The notes under the pieces were generated by a model, which ran no database searches, had not been told where the DNA came from, and saw only the letters and a list, made by a program, of their open reading frames with translations. A stretch of 53,149 bases of DNA, taken from contig WYBB01000262.1 in NCBI GenBank assembly GCA_011526585.1, positions 1-53,149 on the forward strand, given 5' to 3'. Position numbers and translations under genes: made by a program. Positions 43,055 through 50,460 of the stretch are shown in pieces (position 1 is the first letter of the stretch; every line of letters starts with the position of its first letter). This stretch comes from Deltaproteobacteria bacterium. GTDB taxonomy: Bacteria > Myxococcota_A > UBA9042 > PHBI01.

Positions 43055-43083
43055 GTCATAACTTAGGACTCCTAACTTGTCAA
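43055..43083 (-). promoter_or_regulatory. Promoter of the MarR gene (leaderless)
   Basis: Minus strand: TTGACA (43078-43083), exactly 17 bases, TATGAC (43055-43060). The predicted start base is the A of the ATG at 43048, six bases past the -10 box. Confidence 0.7.
43063..43075. promoter_or_regulatory. MarR operator in the promoter spacer
   Basis: TTAGGA-C-TCCTAA (plus strand), a 13-bp palindrome fully inside the 17-base spacer between -35 and -10, with an outer matching A/T pair at two bases' distance. Bound protein would block RNA polymerase directly. Confidence 0.65.
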
Positions 43084-43488
43084 TGCCGACCTTCGCCTGG
43101 GCGAGGGTGAAGCCGTTCATCAGTGCGAAGATGCGTTGCCGCTCGCGCGGGTCGGTCCACACGGTCGCGAAGTCGAAGGGCGCAAGGGGACCCGATCGCC
43201 AATACAGGTTCGGCTGCACGACCACGTAGCCGGTGGCGGCGAGGCGCTCTCCCATGTGCGTGAGCGCGGGTCGGAGCCCGCCCGCGTCCATGAAGAAGAC
43301 GACCAGCGGAGACGGACCCGCGCCCTCGGGAAGGAAGGCGATCCCATCGGCGACCCGGCCCTCGACCGCGACCTCGATGCGCTCAGCCATACCACCTCCG
43401 TCGCCGCCGCGGATGCGCCGGTGCGCCGTGCCGGGCAAGCGCTCCGGAGGGGCGCGAGCGATGCGGCGCACGCCCGAGCGGCGTTCAT

Positions 43489-45336
43489 TCAATCGTGGTC
43501 GGCGCCGCCGTGGCGTCTGCGCTGCGGCCGCAACGCCCAGAGCGCCCAGCCCGCCATCGCCAGCAAGGTCGCCCAGCTCACGGCAAGGAGCGGCACGATC
43601 CCCGGCTCCTCGTAGGTCAGCCTGAGCATCGTCCGCCCCGCCGGCACGCGCGCCGCCAGGAGCCCCTCGAGCCCCGCCGGCGCCTCGGTGATCTGCCCGC
43701 CCTCGGCCCGCCAACCGCGCGCCGTGTTCTGGTTGACGACGACCACGCCGCCCGCCTCGGTCTCGACCTCCAGATCGATCTCGTTGGGCGACCAGCCCAT
43801 ACGCGCCACCTTGCCGCGGCCCTCAGCGAGCCACTCCTCCTTCTTGCGATCGCCGCGCAGCGCCGCGCTCTGCGGGAAGTGCTGCTCCTCGAAACACGCG
43901 ATCGAGCCGACGTTCACGCGCGGCCAGACCTGCGCGATCCAGCGCGTGCCGCGCGCCTGGTGGAAGTCGCCTGGCGCGGCGCGCCCGATCTCGAGCCGCG
44001 GGATCTCGGCGATGCGGCTCCGCGTCGCGAGCGGTCCGTGCCCGCCGACCAGCAGCGCGGCCGCCGCCGAGGCGCCGAGCGCCGCCGCCACCACCACCCC
44101 GCGCGGCACCACCCTGCCCCGTTCGTGGCGCGCCTGCCACCACCGCGCGCCGCGCGCGGCGATCCACGTCTCGAGCCACCACAGCGCACGCCCCGCCCCG
44201 ATCGCCACGAAGAGCGCGGTCATGAAGGTGAAGCGGAACGCGGCGCGCACGTCCTCGACCACCGGGAAGGCGTGCATGAGCTTCCACAGGTGCAGAGGCC
44301 CCGCCTCGCCCATCGCCAGATCGAAGCTCACGACCGCCGCGACGAGGAGCTTCATCAGCGCGCGCTCGCGCAAGAGGAGCGCCGACAGGAACGCGATCCC
44401 CACGCCGATCCCGACATACGAGGTGCCGATGTCGAAATAGGACCACGAGCGCGGCGGCCGGAACAACATGCCGCCCACGTGCCAGAGCGAGAGCGACTCC
44501 GGCTCGCGCCAGGTGCGCGGGTAGTCGATGAGCGTGCCGAAGACCGGCACCAGCCGCGGCAGCGACAAGAGCACCGTCATCACCCCGATGAAGCCGAGCG
44601 CGACGAGCGGCCGGTACCACAGGCGACGCGGCGCGAGCGCGCTCGGCCACACGAGCCGCTCGAAGACGTCGCGCACGACGATGAAGCCCATCATCGTCAC
44701 GATGAGCGGCGTCGCCACCGCGCCGCCGTAGAAGAAGATCCAGGTCAGCCCGAGCGCGCTCACGAGCCCCCAGGACAGGCGCTCGTAAGCGCGCTCGAGC
44801 CCGAGCAGCACCCACGGCATCAGCGCGAAGCCCAGAAAAGGCAGGTGCCCGTCCCAGAAGACCATCATGAAGCGCCCGGAGAAGACGAAGGCCGCCGCCG
44901 CCACCAGCGCGCCGAACCCGCGCACGCCGTGATGGCGCGCGAAGTGCCACGTGCCCTCGAGCCCGAGCACGATGAAGAGCAGGATCCTCAGCGCCGACGC
45001 CACCGGCTGATCGAAGAGCAGGGTCAAGAGCAGATCGGGTGAGAGCGCGTCGGTCTGGATGTTGGCCAGCGCCGGGATCCCCCCGCAATACCAGGGGTTC
45101 CACATCGGCATCTGGCCGTACTCGAGCCAGCTGCGCGTCGCGACCGTCGTGTGGTGCACGAAGTAGGCCCAGTCCTGCCCGCGCCCGATGAGATATGGCT
45201 CGGACAGCCACGTGCCCATGAACCAGATCGCGAGCAGGATCCACAGCGCGAGCCTGATCGGCGTGCGCCCGAGCGCGGCGTCGATCGTCGGCAGCGGCGC
45301 GACCGGCGGCGGCGCGCTCGGCTCGGACCCCGCCAT
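43489..45336 (-). CDS. Large polytopic membrane protein, YfhO/GT-C-like
   Basis: A 615-residue protein with about 11-12 transmembrane helices and a C-terminal periplasmic beta domain (about 465-590: PNEIDLEVETEAGGVVVVNQNTARGWRAEGG, then PAGRTMLRLTYEEPG), ending with one more helix and a basic tail. The first loop (WLEYGQMPMWNPWYCGGIPALANIQTDALSPDLL) and the tail domain are characteristic of YfhO-type membrane proteins, which are involved in glycosylation of teichoic acid or other envelope polymers. It is the last gene of the yfgM-bamB operon; its ATG overlaps the preceding stop (TGATG). Confidence 0.82.
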   Translation of the reverse strand: MAGSEPSAPPPVAPLPTIDAALGRTPIRLALWILLAIWFMGTWLSEPYLIGRGQDWAYFVHHTTVATRSWLEYGQMPMWNPWYCGGIPALANIQTDALSPDLLLTLLFDQPVASALRILLFIVLGLEGTWHFARHHGVRGFGALVAAAAFVFSGRFMMVFWDGHLPFLGFALMPWVLLGLERAYERLSWGLVSALGLTWIFFYGGAVATPLIVTMMGFIVVRDVFERLVWPSALAPRRLWYRPLVALGFIGVMTVLLSLPRLVPVFGTLIDYPRTWREPESLSLWHVGGMLFRPPRSWSYFDIGTSYVGIGVGIAFLSALLLRERALMKLLVAAVVSFDLAMGEAGPLHLWKLMHAFPVVEDVRAAFRFTFMTALFVAIGAGRALWWLETWIAARGARWWQARHERGRVVPRGVVVAAALGASAAAALLVGGHGPLATRSRIAEIPRLEIGRAAPGDFHQARGTRWIAQVWPRVNVGSIACFEEQHFPQSAALRGDRKKEEWLAEGRGKVARMGWSPNEIDLEVETEAGGVVVVNQNTARGWRAEGGQITEAPAGLEGLLAARVPAGRTMLRLTYEEPGIVPLLAVSWATLLAMAGWALWALRPQRRRHGGADHD

Positions 45337-45749
45337 CACCGCTTGCGCGTCGTCAGCGGCGGCCAGGTCGCCGGCAGCGCCTTGCCGCTGGTCGCGCGCC
45401 AACCCGCGTGCAGCCCCTCGTCGTAGACGAGCAGGACCTGCGCGACCGAGAGCTCACGCCGCCGCGCCACCTGCCGCACGTGCTGCGACATGTGATCGGT
45501 CCAGTGGTCGGCCTGCGCCCAGGTGTCCCCGGGGAAGTTGCTCGTCGCGAAGTTGCGCCACCTCGCGTCGTTGTTCGCCAGCTCGCGAAAGATCGCGCGC
45601 CGCTCCGCCAGCGTGAGCTCGAAGCGCCGCCCATCCTCCGCGAACGCGCGCGACAGCGGCCGCGGCGGCGTCGCCGACGACGCGATGGCGATCGCGATCG
45701 CCAAGGCGGCGATCGGCAGCGCCCACGATGCTCGGGCCCAGGCCGCCAC
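45336..45749 (-). CDS. Small membrane-anchored protein of unknown function
   Basis: A 137-residue protein: an N-terminal hydrophobic helix (ASWALPIAALAIAIAIAS), then a soluble helical domain (LTLAERRAIFRELANNDARWRNFATSNFPGDTWAQADHWTDHMSQHVRQVARRRELSVAQVLLVYDEG). The start is GTG at 45749, five bases after the upstream stop with GAGG ahead of it; other in-frame candidates lie inside the upstream gene. Its conserved-looking histidines and tryptophans may be structural or bind a ligand. No family recognised. It is coupled on both sides in the operon. Confidence 0.65.
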   Translation of the reverse strand: MAAWARASWALPIAALAIAIAIASSATPPRPLSRAFAEDGRRFELTLAERRAIFRELANNDARWRNFATSNFPGDTWAQADHWTDHMSQHVRQVARRRELSVAQVLLVYDEGLHAGWRATSGKALPATWPPLTTRKR

Positions 45750-45754
45750 GCGCC

Positions 45755-46996
45755 TCAGGGCGAGCCGCCGCCCACCGGATCGATGTAGCACTGGCGCACG
45801 CAGAAGAACTGCGAGGTGCCCGACTGCTGGTCCTGCACCTCGGTGCACTGCCAGCCCGACGGACAGCGATCGATCGGGTCGTCCTTGCACGGCACGAGGC
45901 AGAAGTCGCCGAGCACCTCTCCCTCCTCGTCGCCCTGGAAGCGCACGCAGACGTTCGGATCGGGGCAGCTCGCGTTTTGCTCGGCCTCGGCGTTGCAGGT
46001 CGCGCAGTGCGGCTCGCTCGCCGGAAACGGCACGCAGCTCCCGCTCGCCTGATCGCAGACCCGCCCGTGCGCGCACTCGAAGTTGTGCAGGCAGCCCTTG
46101 GCGACGCACTGCCCGCCGTCGCAGCGCATCGCCGCGTCCTTGCAGTCGTCGTCGATCTGGCAGCCCGGCTCGCAGCTCCCGCTCTCGCGGCTGCAGTAGG
46201 TCTCCGGCTCCGGACAGTCGTTGGCGACCTCGCACGCGCCCGGGATCTTGCACTTGCCCGCCTGGCAGGTCGCCGGCGGGTTGCAGTCGCCGTCACCGCC
46301 GCACGGCGGCACGCAGCGCCCGAGCACACACACCAGGCCGTTCTGACACTGCCCGTCCTCGGCACACCCGGCGGTGCAGGTGCGCGTCGCGTCGCTGCAG
46401 ATCTGCCCGAGCGGGCACTCACCGTCGCGCTCGCACAGGCCGAGATCCTCACACGCCCCGGAGCGCGCGACGCACTGCTTGGCCTCGACCCCCGGCACCG
46501 CCACGCAGTCGAAGCCCTGCGGACAGCCGGCCGCCGTCACGCACCCGAGCCCGCAGTACGTCCCGCCCGCCGAATACGGCAGGCACGCCCCGAGATCGAG
46601 GCACGCGCGCGCCTCCTCGCACGGTGCGCACACGCCGACCTGCTCCTCGCAGAAGCCCGTGCAGGTGTTGCACCAGCGCGGCACGCCGCAGTTCCGGTCC
46701 TCGGTACACGGCGTGCCGCCCGCGACCACGCACTGGCCGTGGCAGTCGCAGACCTCGCCCGGCCCCGTGCACTCGCCGTCGTCGCGGCAGAAGCTCGCGA
46801 CCACCTCGCCCGGCGACGTCGCATCGGGATCGGGCGCGGTGCCGTCGGGCGCGGTGCCGTCGCTCGCGCCGGTGTCGCCGGCTGCGCTCGTGTCGCCGCC
46901 GCCGCCCTCGTCGCCGCCGCAGGCCGCCAACACCACCGCCATCACCCAGAAGCGGCCGCGCAGCCTCGACCCTTGCACCGTCGAGATCGTCCGCAT
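45755..46996 (-). CDS. Cysteine-rich lipoprotein with tandem Cys modules
   Basis: A 413-residue lipoprotein (lipobox LAAC, Cys about 26). A Gly/Asp/Ala/Pro linker of about 45 residues is followed by some 350 residues with more than 45 cysteines in repeated units such as CxxDGECxxGxxCxxxxxxC (e.g. CERDGECPLGQICSDATRTC, CAEDGQCQNGLVCVLGRC, CGGDGDCNPPATCQAGKC). This resembles the Dickkopf-like cysteine-rich modules common in myxobacterial surface lipoproteins. The ATG at 46996 has GAGGGAG at proper distance; 47002 is too close to it. It is co-transcribed with BamB. Confidence 0.85.
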   Translation of the reverse strand: MRTISTVQGSRLRGRFWVMAVVLAACGGDEGGGGDTSAAGDTGASDGTAPDGTAPDPDATSPGEVVASFCRDDGECTGPGEVCDCHGQCVVAGGTPCTEDRNCGVPRWCNTCTGFCEEQVGVCAPCEEARACLDLGACLPYSAGGTYCGLGCVTAAGCPQGFDCVAVPGVEAKQCVARSGACEDLGLCERDGECPLGQICSDATRTCTAGCAEDGQCQNGLVCVLGRCVPPCGGDGDCNPPATCQAGKCKIPGACEVANDCPEPETYCSRESGSCEPGCQIDDDCKDAAMRCDGGQCVAKGCLHNFECAHGRVCDQASGSCVPFPASEPHCATCNAEAEQNASCPDPNVCVRFQGDEEGEVLGDFCLVPCKDDPIDRCPSGWQCTEVQDQQSGTSQFFCVRQCYIDPVGGGSP

Positions 46997-47007
46997 CGCC
47001 ATCTCCC

Positions 47008-48180
47008 TCAGAAGACCCCGAGGCCGTAGGCGACCCCGCTGTTGCCGATCACGTAGACCGATCCGTAGGCCAGCTCCGGCGTCGCGCGCACGCCGCGCCC
47101 GTCGCTCCAGCGAACGACCTCGTGGCCCGAGCCGCGATCGACCAGCGAGAGCGCCTCGCCGATCGGCACGAGCACGTACTTCCTGCTCGCGACCGGCGTG
47201 CCGGCCCAGCCGGTGTCGAACTTCGTCACCCACCGCACGCGCCCGCTCTCGGCCTCGACCGCCCAGAGCTGGCCATCGGTCCGCGGCGCATACGCGATCC
47301 CGTCGAGCACGGCCGGCGTCTGAAAGCCCGTCCCGGCCTGCTTCCAGAGGATCACCCCGTCATCGAGCCCGACCCCGAAGAGCCCGCGCGAAAACGATCC
47401 GGCGATGACGACGTGCCCCTCGCTGACCTCGACGACCTGCGGGGTCGTGTCGACGTCGACGAACTGCTTGTCGGTCCCGGCGAGGTCGGCGGTCCACACC
47501 GTGACCCCGTCCTCCTGCGCGAACGCGATCAGATCGCCGCCGGAAAACCCAGTGATGACCATATCTTTTGCGACCGCAGCGCCTGCCTGGCCGGTCACCG
47601 TCAGCTCCTGCTCCTGCGGCCGATCGACCTGCCAGAGCTTGGCCCCGGTCGCGAACGACAGCGCCGTCAGGCGATCGTCGAGGCTCGTCACGAAGACGCG
47701 CGCCGCGGGATCACCGCTTCGGCCCGCGATGGTCGGCGACGCGGTGATCCCCGCCGTGCCCGGGTGCTGGCTCGCCCAGACTTCGCGCCCGTTGCGCTGG
47801 TTGAGCCGATAGACGCGCCCGTCGAGCGACGCGACCATCACCTCGCCCGCCGCACCGTGCGGCCCGAGATCGACCGGGCGCGCGCCGTTGGGCCCACGCG
47901 TCTCCACCTCCCACACGACCCGCCCCGACGCCGCGTCGAGCCCACGCACGCGCCGATCCTTCGACGGCACCACGACGAGGCCCGCCTCCGGCGTGTCCTT
48001 GCTCCTCACGTAGAGCGGCCGGCCCTCCTCGGTCGGGTGATAGGCGAACGGCTCGAGCGAATAGAGGCTCGTCGCCCACTCGATCGCCAGCCGCCGCTCG
48101 TCGAGCTTGCCGACCGCCGGGAAGATCGCGCACGAGGCCGCGCCGAGGACGGACAGGGCGATGGCCGCGACCCACTTCAT
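47008..48180 (-). CDS. bamB: BamB-like outer-membrane assembly lipoprotein
   Basis: A 390-residue PQQ-type eight-bladed propeller, close to the length of E. coli BamB. The signal peptide ends AASC (Cys 17). Repeats such as RVRGLDAASGRVVWEVET, RVYRLNQRNGREVWA, LTALSFATGAKLWQV, DLIAFAQEDGVTVWTA and QLWAVEAESGRVRWVT each have the Trp-motif blade end. BamB is a subunit of the machine that folds outer-membrane barrels. The gene lies directly after a YfgM-like gene, the same order as in E. coli, which supports the assignment. A GTG at 48198 would extend it by six residues; the lipoprotein signal favours 48180. Confidence 0.82.
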   Translation of the reverse strand: MKWVAAIALSVLGAASCAIFPAVGKLDERRLAIEWATSLYSLEPFAYHPTEEGRPLYVRSKDTPEAGLVVVPSKDRRVRGLDAASGRVVWEVETRGPNGARPVDLGPHGAAGEVMVASLDGRVYRLNQRNGREVWASQHPGTAGITASPTIAGRSGDPAARVFVTSLDDRLTALSFATGAKLWQVDRPQEQELTVTGQAGAAVAKDMVITGFSGGDLIAFAQEDGVTVWTADLAGTDKQFVDVDTTPQVVEVSEGHVVIAGSFSRGLFGVGLDDGVILWKQAGTGFQTPAVLDGIAYAPRTDGQLWAVEAESGRVRWVTKFDTGWAGTPVASRKYVLVPIGEALSLVDRGSGHEVVRWSDGRGVRATPELAYGSVYVIGNSGVAYGLGVF

Positions 48181-48202
48181 CGGTTGCGACCTCACCACGC
48201 GC

Positions 48203-49003
48203 CTAGGGCAGGAGCGCCAGGTGGTTCTCGATCTGCCCGCGCAGACCGGGCTTGCCGGTCAGCATCGACATCTGGTCCTCGACCTCGGGCGGCAGCGCCG
48301 CCAGCGCCGCCTGATACGCGGCCTTGGCCTTCTCGACGTCGCCCGCGCCGCCGCTGAGCACGGGGTTGTCGAGATCGCCGAGCAGCCCGAGCGCATGCGC
48401 CTTGAGCACGCCGGGGCCGACCGCCTTGGACAGCGCGTCGAGCGTCGCGCGCGCCGCATCGGCCTTGCCCGCGGCGATCTCCGCTCGCGCCTTGAGCTCG
48501 AGCGCGACCGGCCGCGCCAGCGAGCCCGCGTACTTGCCGAGCCACGCCTCGGCGTCGGCCAGCGCGCCCGCGGCGTCGCCCTGGTTGAGCTTGGCGTTGG
48601 CCTGCGCGATCGCCACCAGCTCGGCCACGTCGTCGCCACCGCGGCTCGCCATGAACTTGCCGAGCCCGTCGGCGGCCGCGGCGATGCGCGCGCCTTCGTT
48701 CTCGAAGCGCGGCGGACGCGGCAGCTTCGCCAGACGCGGGTCGAGCACCGGCTCCTCCCCGAGCGGCGCGCCGATCGCCTCGAGCGCCTCACGCAGCTCG
48801 TCCGAGCGGCTCTCGATCCCCGAGCGCTTGCTCATGCCGATGATCCACGTCGCCACGCCGAGCGCGACCAGCGCGACGACGGCGATGAGCATCACCTTGC
48901 GGTACTTGTAGAGCTTTTCCCAGAAACCGCGGAGCGCCACCTGCACCTCGTCGGGTGCCCGGAGCTCTTCCTTGGTCATCACGTGTTTCTTGGCCTTCGC
49001 CAT
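48203..49003 (-). CDS. YfgM-like membrane-anchored TPR protein
   Basis: A 266-residue protein with a short charged cytoplasmic tail, one transmembrane helix (KVMLIAVVALVALGVATWIIG, about 37-57) and a periplasmic TPR-like domain, the topology of YfgM, a chaperone-network partner of the Sec translocon. It is followed 22 bases later by the BamB-like gene, as yfgM-bamB in enterobacteria. Start ATG at 49003, with AGGTG upstream; a GTG at 49012 is also in frame. First gene of the five-gene envelope operon. Confidence 0.78.
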   Translation of the reverse strand: MAKAKKHVMTKEELRAPDEVQVALRGFWEKLYKYRKVMLIAVVALVALGVATWIIGMSKRSGIESRSDELREALEAIGAPLGEEPVLDPRLAKLPRPPRFENEGARIAAAADGLGKFMASRGGDDVAELVAIAQANAKLNQGDAAGALADAEAWLGKYAGSLARPVALELKARAEIAAGKADAARATLDALSKAVGPGVLKAHALGLLGDLDNPVLSGGAGDVEKAKAAYQAALAALPPEVEDQMSMLTGKPGLRGQIENHLALLP

Positions 49004-49103
49004 CTTTGCCACCTACGGTGCGACGAGTCGGGGATGACTACCGGTCGCCCGGGCCGGTGTCAACGCTTCGCTTTGCGCGCCGATGATGCTTATCTCCGAG
49101 GCG

Positions 49104-49673
49104 ATGTCGCCCCACCGCCGCCGCCTCCTCCCCGCGCTCCTCGGCGCCGCCCTGCTCTGGGCCAGCGCGACCACGGCCCGCCCCGTGCGCGCCGAGGACG
49201 GCGAGTGGGCGCTGTCCCTCGGCCCGGCCTTTCGCGGCCTCGTCGAGACCCCGCCCGAGGGCGACGCGGCGTTTCGCGCCGGGCTGTCCGGCTTCGTCCG
49301 GCTGCGCCACGGCCTCGGCGACTTCTTCCAGCTCGGGCTCGCGCTCGACCTCGGCGTGACCCTGCCCAACGACACCTTCACGCTCGGGCCGGGCGGCGCG
49401 CTCTTCGCCGAGGCCCACTATGTGATCGACATCGTCACCTGGGTGCCCTTCGTCACCGCCGGAGTCGGCGTGCTCGTGCGCGATGGCGCCCCCGACGACC
49501 CGGCAGCGGCGCCGGTGGCCGATCTGGTGGTCGCGCTCGGCGCGGGCCTCGAGTACCGCCCCGCGCGCGACTGGGCGCTCGGCCTGACCGCCCGCTACGA
49601 GCTCGTGGTAACCGACCTCGAGCACACGGATGCGTTTTCGCTGGCGCTGGTCTACACGATCTTCTTCGAATAG
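49104..49673 (+). CDS. Small outer-membrane beta-barrel protein
   Basis: A 189-residue protein with a signal peptide (basic SPHRRRLL start, cleavage near VRA-ED) and eight likely barrel strands (EWALSLGPAFRGLVE, AFRAGLSGFVRLRHGL, FQLGLALDLGVTL, GGALFAEAHYVIDIVTWVPFVTAGVGVLV, DLVVALGAGLEYRP, WALGLTARYELVV, FSLALVYTIFFE) ending in an aromatic residue pair, as OmpA-type barrels do. Start could be 49083 (seven residues longer, no RBS); a -10-like box (49091-49096) lies between, favouring 49104. Stand-alone gene. Confidence 0.72.
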   Translation: MSPHRRRLLPALLGAALLWASATTARPVRAEDGEWALSLGPAFRGLVETPPEGDAAFRAGLSGFVRLRHGLGDFFQLGLALDLGVTLPNDTFTLGPGGALFAEAHYVIDIVTWVPFVTAGVGVLVRDGAPDDPAAAPVADLVVALGAGLEYRPARDWALGLTARYELVVTDLEHTDAFSLALVYTIFFE

Positions 49674-49719
49674 GTTCGGCGCTTCGACCCCCTCGGACAC
49701 ACTGCACGGAAGGTGACCC

Positions 49720-50319
49720 ATGTCGCTCCTCGACACCCTCAAAGAACAGCTCGCCGGCGACGCGATCGGCAAGCTCGCCTCCAAGATCGGCATCGACGCC
49801 AATCAGGCCAAGTCGGCCATCGGCGCGGCGCTGCCGACGATCGTCTCGGCGCTCGCCAAGAACACCAAGAGCGGTGACGGCGCCGCCAAGCTCGACAAGG
49901 CCCTCGACAAGCACGACGGCGGCATCGCCGCCAAGCTCGCTGCTGCCGCGCCCGACCTGCTCTCCGAAGGGCAGAAGATCCTCGGCCACGTCTTCGGCAA
50001 GAAGAAGGAGACCGCGACCAACGAGGTCGCCAAGGCCGCCTCCGGCAGCGGGCTCGACGTCTCCAAGATCGGCGACCTGCTCGCCGGCCTCGCGCCGGTC
50101 GTGCTCGGCGCGCTCAACCAGAAGAAGAAGGCCGAGGGCCTCGACGCCTCGGGCCTCGCCCAGTCCCTCCAGGCCGACGGCGACAAGGCCAAGCAGGAGG
50201 CCGGCGGCGCCCTCGCCTTCCTCGACGCCGACGGCGACGGCGACGTCATGGACGACATCGCGGAGAAGGGCGCCGGCCTGCTCGGCGGCCTCTTCGGCGG
50301 CGGCGACAAGAAGGGCTGA
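49720..50319 (+). CDS. DUF937-family protein
   Basis: A 199-residue protein with two similar helical halves rich in Ala, Lys and Gly (KLASKIGIDANQAKSAIGAALPTIVSALAKNT at about 18-49; DLLAGLAPVVLGALNQ at about 122-137) as in DUF937/YidB-like proteins. It has a C-terminal calcium-loop motif DADGDGDVMDD (about 168-178) and a Gly-rich tail. It lacks a signal peptide. GGAAGG lies before the ATG at 49720. Function of the family is unknown. Confidence 0.82.
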   Translation: MSLLDTLKEQLAGDAIGKLASKIGIDANQAKSAIGAALPTIVSALAKNTKSGDGAAKLDKALDKHDGGIAAKLAAAAPDLLSEGQKILGHVFGKKKETATNEVAKAASGSGLDVSKIGDLLAGLAPVVLGALNQKKKAEGLDASGLAQSLQADGDKAKQEAGGALAFLDADGDGDVMDDIAEKGAGLLGGLFGGGDKKG

Positions 50320-50338
50320 GCCATCACCTCCGTTCCGG

Positions 50339-50372
50339 GCCCTCTGCGTCCTCTGCGTCTCTGCGCGAGACC
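50339..50372. repeat. Short CTCTGCGTC tandem motif
   Basis: Two tandem CTCTGCGTC copies, then TCTGCGCGAGA, lie in the DUF937/M20 convergent gap. A simple-sequence patch of unknown role; it could be part of a dispersed intergenic repeat. Confidence 0.35.
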
Positions 50373-50422
50373 CTGGTCTTTCGAGCCGAGCGTCCAGAGC
50401 ATCATGGATCACGCCTCGTAAC

Positions 50423-50457
50423 GGGCGGCCACGAGGGGCCACGAGGGCCGCCCCTAC
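50423..50457. repeat. Palindromic intergenic (REP-like) element
   Basis: GGGCGGCC (50423-50430) pairs with GGCCGCCC (50446-50453), followed by CTAC, with an inner GGCC-ACGAG copy between. Same family as the elements at 12334-12402. It ends three bases before the stop codon of the minus-strand M20 gene, between convergent genes. Confidence 0.7.
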
Positions 50458-50460
50458 GAC

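Larger units (their letters stand above)
43049..43390 (-). pseudogene. Dienelactone-hydrolase-like N-terminal remnant
   Basis: ATG at 43390 has GGAGGTGGT just upstream and begins MAERIEVAVEGRVADGIAFL, then PLVVFFMDAGGLRPALTHMGERLAATGYVVVQPNLYWR, the start of a dienelactone-hydrolase/alpha-beta hydrolase, up to about residue 100. The catalytic Cys/Asp/His half is absent. The frame runs with no stop into the MarR gene (114 residues to its Met), so the original 3' end was lost by a deletion or insertion near 43070-43090. If still translated, it makes a DLH-MarR fusion. Confidence 0.65.

Noticed and set aside
45523..48357. 944-residue plus-strand frame opposite the Cys-rich and BamB genes
   Set aside because: Arg/Ser/Pro-rich shadow; the minus strand encodes recognisable proteins in an operon.
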